Assembly: GCF_001270065.2 (NCBI RefSeq)
Contig: NZ_LFYT02000026.1
Coordinates: 1-64,000 of the forward strand
Reading direction: 5' to 3'
Length of the DNA stretch: 64,000 nt
Origin: Limnohabitans planktonicus II-D5
GTDB lineage: Bacteria > Pseudomonadota > Gammaproteobacteria > Burkholderiales > Burkholderiaceae_C
Of this stretch, positions 56,712 through 64,000 are shown piece by piece. The translations under genes were made by a program, and so were the position numbers. Positions within the stretch are counted from its first letter, which is position 1; every line of letters begins with the position of its first letter. The notes beneath the pieces were generated by a model. It saw only the letters and a list, made by a program, of their open reading frames with translations, made no database searches and was not told the DNA's origin.

Positions 56712-58004
56712 ATGACTTCCCAGCCTCGCACACGCGTTCTCACCGGCATCACCACAACCGGCACCCCGCACCTGGGCAACTACGTGGGCGCCATCCGACC
56801 CACCGTGCAAGCCAGCCGCAACGCCCACAACGACGGTTTTTATTTTCTGGCCGACTACCACGCGCTCATCAAATGCGACGAGCCCGCACGCATCCAGCGC
56901 TCCACGCTGGAGATCGCCGCCAGCTGGATTGCCTCGGGTCTGGACACCGAGAAAGTCACCTTCTACCGCCAGTCCGACATCCCCGAAATTCCCGAACTCA
57001 CCTGGTTGCTGACCTGTGTCACGGGCAAAGGCCTGCTCAACCGCGCTCACGCCTACAAAGCGTCCGTGGACAAGAACCACGAAGCAGGCAAGGACACCGA
57101 TGCCGATGTGACCGCAGGCCTGTTCATGTACCCGGTGCTGATGGGCGCTGACATTCTGATGTTCAAGGCGCACAAGGTGCCGGTGGGCCGCGACCAGATC
57201 CAGCACATCGAGATGGCGCGCGACATGGCGTCCAGCTTCAACCACCTGTATGGGGAACATTTCGTACTGCCCGAAGCGGTGATCGAAGAATCCGTGGCCC
57301 TGCTGCCCGGCCTGGACGGCCGCAAGATGAGCAAGAGCTACGACAACACCATCGCGCTGTTTGCCCCGGCTGCAACGATGCGCAAGCAGATCGCGGCCAT
57401 CGTGACCGACTCCAAGGCACCGGGCGAGCCCAAGGCCACTGAAGGCTCGGCCCTCTTCCAGATCTACCAGGCCTTTGCCAGCGCCGAAGAAACCGCTACG
57501 CTGGCCCAAGCCTATGCAGACGGCATCGGCTGGGGTGACGCCAAGCAAGTGCTGTTTGAACGCATCGACCGTGAAGTGGCCCCCATGCGCGAGCAGTACC
57601 AAAGCCTGATCAACAACCCCGCCCAGCTGGACAAGATTTTGCTGGCTGGTGCCGAAAAAGCTCGCCAATTGGCCACGCCATTCATGCGCGAATTGCGCCA
57701 TGCGGTGGGCCTGCGTGCCCTGGCCTCGGATGCCACGGCCAGCGAACACAAAGACAGCAAAGTGGCCCTGCCCAGCTTCAAGCAATACCGTGAAAAAGAT
57801 GGCCAGTTCTATTTCAAATTCGTCGATGCACAAGCGCAAGTGCTCTTGCAAAGCTTGGCCTTTTCATCTCCAAATGAAGCCGGTCAAACCATTGCCCGCC
57901 TGCAAAACGAAAAAGGTGCGGCCTTGACTGAACTGGCCACCGTGTTCGAGCCAATGACCCCCGAGAAACACCGCCTCGTCTGCGAAAATCTCGACCTTCT
58001 TTGA
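56712..58004 (+). CDS. trpS: Tryptophanyl-tRNA synthetase
   Basis: Charges tRNA-Trp. 430 residues, about 100 longer than the E. coli enzyme, as in other Burkholderiales where an extra segment lies towards the C-terminus (here roughly 335-400). Class I motifs PHLGNY near residue 21 and KMSKS near 214. ATG 56712 gives MTSQPRTRVLTGITTTG; an upstream TTG frame overlaps the M50 stop. Confidence 0.95.
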   Translation: MTSQPRTRVLTGITTTGTPHLGNYVGAIRPTVQASRNAHNDGFYFLADYHALIKCDEPARIQRSTLEIAASWIASGLDTEKVTFYRQSDIPEIPELTWLLTCVTGKGLLNRAHAYKASVDKNHEAGKDTDADVTAGLFMYPVLMGADILMFKAHKVPVGRDQIQHIEMARDMASSFNHLYGEHFVLPEAVIEESVALLPGLDGRKMSKSYDNTIALFAPAATMRKQIAAIVTDSKAPGEPKATEGSALFQIYQAFASAEETATLAQAYADGIGWGDAKQVLFERIDREVAPMREQYQSLINNPAQLDKILLAGAEKARQLATPFMRELRHAVGLRALASDATASEHKDSKVALPSFKQYREKDGQFYFKFVDAQAQVLLQSLAFSSPNEAGQTIARLQNEKGAALTELATVFEPMTPEKHRLVCENLDLL

Positions 58005-58106
58005 CTTTTTAGCCACAATGATTTTGTTGTTTTAAACAAAAAACTTGCGAACAGCAACAAAAGTCTGATATCCTTATACTTTCAGATTAACGCAGAGATT
58101 CAAATC

Positions 58107-58709
58107 ATGACTGTTTACGTCATCGACGACCACCCCCTGATGCGCGACGCGCTGACCATGCTGGTTCACAGAGTCAAGCCTGGTCTCAAAATCATTCCCG
58201 TCCATAAATTGAACGTGGTTGAATCCACGGTCGAGAAAAACGGGCCGGCAGAGCTTTTTTGCCTGGATTTGCAACTACCCGACACCTTGGGCATGTCGGG
58301 GGTGCAAGTGCTCAAAGCCAAATTCCCGGATGTGCCCTTGGCCGTGGTCACCAGCTCCAGTGCCAGCGAATACGAAGACCGATGTCTGGAAGCCGGTGCG
58401 GATGCCTTCATTGAAAAATCCAGCAGCCCCAACCAGATCATTGCGGCCTTGCGTACCTTGCTGGTCACAGAGGACCAACCCTCTGATGAAGAAGCCCCCT
58501 CAGCAGGTCCGACCAAACTCTCCAAGCGCCAGAAACAGCTGATTCTGATGCTTGATCAAGGCCTGTCCAACCGCGACATCGCTGAAAAACTCGACATCAG
58601 CGAACACACGGTCAAGGTCCACTTTTGGCGCCTGTTCCGCCGATTGGGCGTCAACAGCCGCACCCAGGCGCTGCACTTTGCACGCACCAACGGTTGGTTG
58701 GGCATCTGA
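58107..58709 (+). CDS. LuxR/NarL-type response regulator, orphan
   Basis: 200 residues: receiver domain with acidic pair D7/D8, phospho-acceptor Asp54 (CLDLQLPD) and Lys near 104 (FIEKSS), then a C-terminal LuxR HTH near 135-195 (LSKRQKQLILMLDQGLSNRDIAEKL). No histidine kinase is nearby. The 102-bp upstream region is AT-rich, unlike its neighbours, with TATACT at 58075-58080 as a possible -10. Ends with a strong two-way terminator. Confidence 0.9.
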   Translation: MTVYVIDDHPLMRDALTMLVHRVKPGLKIIPVHKLNVVESTVEKNGPAELFCLDLQLPDTLGMSGVQVLKAKFPDVPLAVVTSSSASEYEDRCLEAGADAFIEKSSSPNQIIAALRTLLVTEDQPSDEEAPSAGPTKLSKRQKQLILMLDQGLSNRDIAEKLDISEHTVKVHFWRLFRRLGVNSRTQALHFARTNGWLGI

Positions 58710-58729
58710 TCACGCGCATGAGCACACAA

Positions 58730-58758
58730 AAAAAGGGCCTTCACTGAAGGCCCTTTTT
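58730..58758. terminator. Bidirectional terminator between the regulator and the small lipoprotein
   Basis: AAAAAGGGCCTTC pairs with GAAGGCCCTTTTT around ACT. U-runs on both strands serve the convergent genes. Confidence 0.95.
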
Positions 58759-58765
58759 GTTGGGA

Positions 58766-58939
58766 TTATTTTTTCTTGTTGACGATGTCGGGCGTCACAG
58801 CATCCAGCACGTTCACCGTGGTCTTGACACCGTACACCACCGCAGACCCTGCCGCATCGGCAATGGCCAAGACCGTGCAAGCTTGCAGCAAAACACACAT
58901 GGCCAAGACAGAAAACACACAGCGCGAAATTTTGATCAT
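58766..58939 (-). CDS. Small lipoprotein, 57 residues
   Basis: MIKISRCVFSVLAMCVL LQAC at the N-terminus is a lipoprotein signal with lipobox LQAC (Cys21 lipidated), leaving a mature part of 37 residues: a small-residue-rich stretch (IADAAGSAVVYG), then VKTTVNVLDAVTPDIVNKKK. ATG 58939 is preceded by AAAGGTGA, a good ribosome site. Similar short lipoproteins occur in other Burkholderiales but I cannot name a function. Convergent with the response regulator; both share the terminator. Confidence 0.75.
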   Translation of the reverse strand: MIKISRCVFSVLAMCVLLQACTVLAIADAAGSAVVYGVKTTVNVLDAVTPDIVNKKK

Positions 58940-58990
58940 GAACAGTCACCTTTGAAAGCCCCAAAAGGCATGCATGTGCGCATTGGGGTC

Positions 58991-59018
58991 AGAAAAAAAC
59001 CCCGACACAGCGGGGTTT
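58991..59018 (-). terminator. Terminator after tRNA-Ser
   Basis: Minus strand: AAACCCCG pairs with CGGGGTTT, followed by TTTTCT. Confidence 0.85.
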
Positions 59019-59025
59019 GATTCAT

Positions 59026-59116
59026 TGGCGGAGCAAGAGGGATTCGAACCCTCGATACGGTATAACCGTATACCGGATTTCGAGTCCGGCGCATTCGACC
59101 ACTCTGCCATCGCTCC
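59026..59116 (-). tRNA. tRNA-Ser (anticodon CGA)
   Basis: Minus strand begins GGAGCGATGGCAGAGTGG and ends ...TTGCTCCGCCA with encoded CCA. Anticodon loop CTCGAAA gives CGA, reading UCG. Long variable arm (TATACGGTTATACCGTA), T-loop GGTTCGAATCC. 91 nt with CCA, as expected for a class II tRNA. Confidence 0.97.
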
Positions 59117-59153
59117 TGAGTTTCTTGTCGAAGCCGTGATTCTAACAGAGCCG

Positions 59154-61053
<1,900 letters not shown>

Positions 61054-61055
61054 CG

Positions 61056-61988
61056 TCAATCCAACTTGAGGCCTTTGGGAAGAGGGAACTTGATGTGTTC
61101 CTGTATGCCATCCAGTGTGCGCACCGACACCATGCCCAACTCGCGCAGCCGCGCAATCACTTCTTGCACCAGCACATCTGGCGCTGAGGCACCGGCCGTG
61201 AGCCCCACTTTTTGGGCCTTGTCCAGCCAATGGGGCTGCAGTTCTGCTGCACTGTCCACCATGTAAGCGGGTGTGCCCAGTCGGTTGGCCAGCTCGCTCA
61301 GGCGGTTGCTGTTGGAGCTGGTGGGACTGCCCACGACGATGACCACATCCACCTGGGGGCTGAGCAACTTGACCGCGTCCTGCCGGTTTTGGGTGGCATA
61401 GCAAATGTCTTGCTGCTTGGGCCTGCGCACCTGCGGAAAACGCGCAATGACAGCCGCCACAATCTCGGCGGCATCGTCCACACTCAGCGTGGTCTGGGTG
61501 ACGACCGCCAATTTCTCGGTTTGAGAGGGTTGCACTTTGGCCACATCGGCCACGTCTTCCACCAGATGAATGCCGCTGTCGAGCTGGCCCATGGTGCCTT
61601 CCACTTCGGGGTGCCCCTTGTGGCCGATCATGAGGAATTCGTAGCCCTCTTTGTGCAACTTGGCCAGCTCCACATGCACCTTGGAGACCAAGGGGCAAGT
61701 GGCATCAAAGATGCGAAAACCGCGCCGTTCAGCCTCTTGCTGAACCGCCAGGCTCACGCCATGGGCACTGAAAATCAAGGTCGCACCGGGTGGGACTTCG
61801 GACAATTCCTCAATGAAAATCGCCCCCTTGGCCTTGAGGTCGTTGACCACATAGGTGTTGTGCACAATCTCATGACGCACATAAATCGGGCGACCAAACT
61901 TGGCCAGTGCGTGCTCAACAATGTCAATGGCACGGTCCACACCCGCACAAAAGCCACGGGGTTCGGCCAACAAAACTTCAGTGGTCAT
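61056..61988 (-). CDS. ispH: 4-hydroxy-3-methylbut-2-enyl diphosphate reductase
   Basis: Last step of the MEP isoprenoid pathway, an iron-sulfur enzyme. 310 residues with the three cluster cysteines C14 (PRGFCAGV), C98 (DATCPLV) and C196 (DICYATQ), plus EIVHNTYVV and SAHGVS. ATG 61988 overlaps the fkpB stop by 1 nt (TGATG). Confidence 0.97.
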   Translation of the reverse strand: MTTEVLLAEPRGFCAGVDRAIDIVEHALAKFGRPIYVRHEIVHNTYVVNDLKAKGAIFIEELSEVPPGATLIFSAHGVSLAVQQEAERRGFRIFDATCPLVSKVHVELAKLHKEGYEFLMIGHKGHPEVEGTMGQLDSGIHLVEDVADVAKVQPSQTEKLAVVTQTTLSVDDAAEIVAAVIARFPQVRRPKQQDICYATQNRQDAVKLLSPQVDVVIVVGSPTSSNSNRLSELANRLGTPAYMVDSAAELQPHWLDKAQKVGLTAGASAPDVLVQEVIARLRELGMVSVRTLDGIQEHIKFPLPKGLKLD

Positions 61989-62431
61989 CACAAGACTCCT
62001 ATCAATTGCACTTCAAAGGTGACCGGCTGCCCGGCCAAAGGGTGGTTGAAGTCAAACAACACCGCGCCCTCGTCGCCCACTTGCAAGACGGTGCCTGCAT
62101 AGGCGCCCAGGCCGTCGGGGGTGGGAAACTGCACCACATCGCCAGCGGCGTACTTCTCCATCGGGTCGCCCAGCTCATTGAGCAGCTTGCGCGCCACCCA
62201 CTGCTGCATGTCGGGGTTGTGGTCACCAAATGCCTCGCCAGCGGGCAGTTCCATGACGGTGCGGGTGCCTTCTTGCAGGCCCAGCAGGCGCTGCTCCATG
62301 GCTGGCGTCAACTCACCCGAACCCAGCGACAAGGTCGCCGGTTTCTCGAGAAAGGTGTTGATGATGTCCCCCTGCGGACCCGCCAGGCGGTAATGAAGTG
62401 TCAAAAAGGAACCGGGTTGAACAGTGGCCAT
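61988..62431 (-). CDS. fkpB: FKBP-type peptidyl-prolyl isomerase, SlpA/FkpB type
   Basis: 147 residues. Two-part FKBP domain with inserted IF segment: FLTLHYRLAG, TLSLGSGELTPAMEQRLLGL, EAFGDHNPDM and FDFNHPLAGQPVTFEVQLIGV. SlpA proteins act as isomerases/chaperones in the cytoplasm. The pairing with ispH is conserved across proteobacteria. Confidence 0.95.
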   Translation of the reverse strand: MATVQPGSFLTLHYRLAGPQGDIINTFLEKPATLSLGSGELTPAMEQRLLGLQEGTRTVMELPAGEAFGDHNPDMQQWVARKLLNELGDPMEKYAAGDVVQFPTPDGLGAYAGTVLQVGDEGAVLFDFNHPLAGQPVTFEVQLIGVL

Positions 62432-62561
62432 AAGGGTTTTCTGGAATGCCGCAATCGCGGCGAAACAGGCATAAAGAAGCCACTATTGTAAAAAGCCGGG
62501 CCGACCCGCTCCAGGACAGGGGCAAGTCAGGCACCAGGCGGCTCCAGGGAGGGGCATTCTC

Positions 62562-63233
62562 ATGAGCATCAAGGACTTGCCGGCCGATGCAAGGCCTCGC
62601 GAAAAACTGCTGACCCGAGGCCCGCAGGCCCTGAGCGATGTCGAACTGCTGGCCATTTTGCTGCGCACCGGCATGGCGGGCAAAAACGTCTTCCAGCTGG
62701 CCCAGGAGCTGCTGGACATGGGCGGCATTGCCGGTTTGCTGCAAGCCAGCCCCGCATCACTCAAAACCGTCAAGGGCCTGGGCCCAGCCAAAAAAGCCGA
62801 ATTGCTGGCCGTGTTTGAAATCGCCCGCAGGGCGCTGAGCCAGCGTCTGCAAGAGCGCCAGGCCTTTCACACGCCCGATGCCGTCAAGCAATACCTGCAG
62901 TTGCAGCTGGCCCATAAAAACCACGAAGTGTTCGCCGTGCTGTTCATGGACAGCCAAAACCGGCTGCTGGCCTGGGAGGAGCTGTTTCGGGGCACGCTCA
63001 GCCAGACCAGTGTCTACCCCCGTGAAGTCGTCATGCGCGCCCTGCACCACCAGGCCGCCGCCGTAGTCCTCTCACACAACCACCCCAGCGGCTCGGTGCA
63101 GCCCAGCCGCGCCGATGAAGCACTGACCCAATCGCTCAAAGCCTCGTTGGCCTTGGTCGATGTGCGGGTGCTCGACCACATCATCGTGGGCCAGGGACAA
63201 GCCCTGTCCATGGCCGAGCAGGGTTTGATGTGA
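62562..63233 (+). CDS. radC: RadC/JAB-domain protein
   Basis: 223 residues: N-terminal helix-hairpin-helix part ([32 protein letters not shown]) and C-terminal JAMM metallo-domain with [14 protein letters not shown] near 172. Named for a suspected DNA-repair role that was later not supported; function is open. Divergent from fkpB. Confidence 0.93.
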   Translation: MSIKDLPADARPREKLLTRGPQALSDVELLAILLRTGMAGKNVFQLAQELLDMGGIAGLLQASPASLKTVKGLGPAKKAELLAVFEIARRALSQRLQERQAFHTPDAVKQYLQLQLAHKNHEVFAVLFMDSQNRLLAWEELFRGTLSQTSVYPREVVMRALHHQAAAVVLSHNHPSGSVQPSRADEALTQSLKASLALVDVRVLDHIIVGQGQALSMAEQGLM

Positions 63234-63244
63234 ACCGAAGCGCA

Positions 63245-63270
63245 CCCATGTCGGAATTTGCCGACATGGG
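63245..63270 (+). terminator. Hairpin after radC
   Basis: CCCATGTCGG pairs perfectly with CCGACATGGG around a 6-nt loop, no U-run; may stop radC transcripts or be a REP derivative. Confidence 0.5.
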
Positions 63271-63279
63271 GTGTCATTT

Positions 63280-63397
63280 GTAGGTCGGCGGCTTCAGCCC
63301 CGACATGGGGCCTGCGCCGACGCGGCAAACGTCGGACTCTTCGAGTACCGACCTACGGGGACCTTGTATGGCGTAGGTCGGCGGCTTCAGCCCCGAC
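63280..63397. repeat. BIME with three intact REP hairpins
   Basis: Direct REPs 63280-63304 and 63373-63397 are identical (GTAGGTCGGCGGCTTC then AGCCCCGAC); inverted REP 63331-63356 lies between. These are the best-preserved copies in the window: GTAG head, stem GTCGG/CCGAC, a bulged C, then GGC/GCC around TTCA. Confidence 0.9.
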
Positions 63398-63483
63398 ACA
63401 TGCGGGATTCACCCCAGCGCTTGCAAACCCCATGCATTCAGGGCACACCGGTAAACTCGCTGCTTTTCATTGCCCTGCTGACC

Positions 63484-64000
63484 ATGTCCCACTACCACCT
63501 CTACGCCATCGGCAATGCCCTGGTCGATACCGAATACGAAGTCTCTGACGCACTCTTGCAGACCATGGGCGTGAGCAAGCGCCACATGACCCTGATCGAC
63601 ACCCCGCAGCGCGCCGAACTGCTGCACCATGTGCAGGGCTTGCACGCCCGCCGCACCGGCGGCGGATCGGCGGGCAACACCGTGGTGGCTTTGGCCCAAC
63701 TGGGGGGCAAGGCGTTTTACTCTTGTCGCGTGGCCGATGACGAACTCGGGGCTTATTACAGCCAGGATCTGCAAGCCAACGGCGTGGCCACCAACCTGAA
63801 CCACACCCGGCCCCAGCCCGGACAAACCGGCAGCTGCATGGTGCTGGTCACGCCCGACGCAGAGCGCAGCATGTGCACCTTTTTGGGCGCCACCTCGCAG
63901 CTGGACGCCAGCGCCTTGCACCCGCACGACATTGCCAAATCACGCATTTACTACATGGAAGGCTACCTAGCCGCCTCGCCCACCGGGCTGCAAGCGGCTG
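63484..64000 (+). CDS. PfkB-family carbohydrate/nucleoside kinase, 5' part
   Basis: 172 codons to the window edge, still open. AIGNALVDTEYEVSD at the N-terminus, GGGSAGNTVVALAQLGGKAFYSCRVADDELG near 58 and GATSQLDAS near 140 are typical of PfkB/ribokinase-type (adenosine-kinase-like) sugar kinases. The substrate and C-terminal GAGD motif lie outside the window. Confidence 0.85.
   Translation, partial: MSHYHLYAIGNALVDTEYEVSDALLQTMGVSKRHMTLIDTPQRAELLHHVQGLHARRTGGGSAGNTVVALAQLGGKAFYSCRVADDELGAYYSQDLQANGVATNLNHTRPQPGQTGSCMVLVTPDAERSMCTFLGATSQLDASALHPHDIAKSRIYYMEGYLAASPTGLQAA

Overview
The window looks like a chromosomal segment of a betaproteobacterium of the Burkholderiales, most probably the Comamonadaceae (Limnohabitans/Rhodoferax-like). 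This rests on gene order and protein sequence: leuD-leuB-asd-fimV-truA-trpF-trpB-trpA-accD; nagZ-acpS-pdxJ-recO-era-rnc-lepB-lepA-degP; fabF-acpP-fabG-fabD-fabH-plsX-rpmF-yceD; and hemY-hemX-hemD-hemC facing ppc are blocks I know from that family. It is almost entirely core-genome DNA; I see no transposase, phage, toxin-antitoxin, CRISPR or secretion locus.

Layout. 1-1246: 3' part of a tandem-repeat TPR gene with a one-base frameshift, ending 2 nt before leuD. 1249-3074: leuD, leuB and a terminator. 3102-5712 (minus): BASS transporter and D-aminoacylase-type amidohydrolase. 5818-7156: a short Thr/Ile-rich leader ORF, a strong hairpin and asd. 7193-13820: fimV-truA-trpFBA-accD, tightly packed. 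13879-14139: clustered REP hairpins. 14169-17146: yggT (minus), then a LON-domain protein and lysS (plus). 17167-27223 (minus): membrane protein, nagZ, acpS, pdxJ, recO, era, rnc, lepB, lepA and the DegP-type protease. 27299-34138 (minus): a hypothetical protein and the fatty-acid/phospholipid cluster down to yceD. 34165-35561 (plus): maf and a tetrapyrrole-methylase family protein. 35682-38716 (minus): sppA-like peptidase, Rieske protein, HAD phosphatase, rluC. 38717-42445: long rne 5' region, rne, terminator. 42632-46721 (minus): hemY, hemX, hemD, hemC. 46904-49759: ppc. 50114-52165: AsmA-like protein, followed by a decayed DUF6429 gene and REP DNA. 52603-55919: LysR regulator divergent from a Bug/TctC binding protein and an M20 amidohydrolase. 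56002-58709: M50 protease, trpS, orphan LuxR-type response regulator. 58766-62431 (minus): a 57-residue lipoprotein, tRNA-Ser(CGA), lipoprotein, serS, ispH, fkpB. 62562-64000: radC, REP DNA, and the 5' end of a PfkB-family kinase running off the window.

The genes serve leucine, tryptophan and aspartate-family biosynthesis, fatty acid and phospholipid synthesis, haem synthesis, tRNA charging and modification, RNA processing and envelope quality control. Many neighbours overlap by 1-4 nt, so translational coupling is likely.

The most interesting signals are regulatory or structural rather than a new multi-gene system: (i) a 33-codon leader ORF ending in a Thr/Ile codon run before asd, with two mutually exclusive hairpins, which looks like a threonine/isoleucine attenuator; (ii) the 120-bp TPR array with a frameshift in an A-run, which could be phase variation or an assembly error; (iii) a family of GTAG-headed REP hairpins with no RAYT transposase in the window; (iv) a DnaA-box cluster next to AT-rich DNA between degP and lepA; (v) absence of rpoE-rseA-rseB from its usual place beside degP; (vi) a long structured 5' region before rne. 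No database search or folding program was run; family names come from recognising the sequences.
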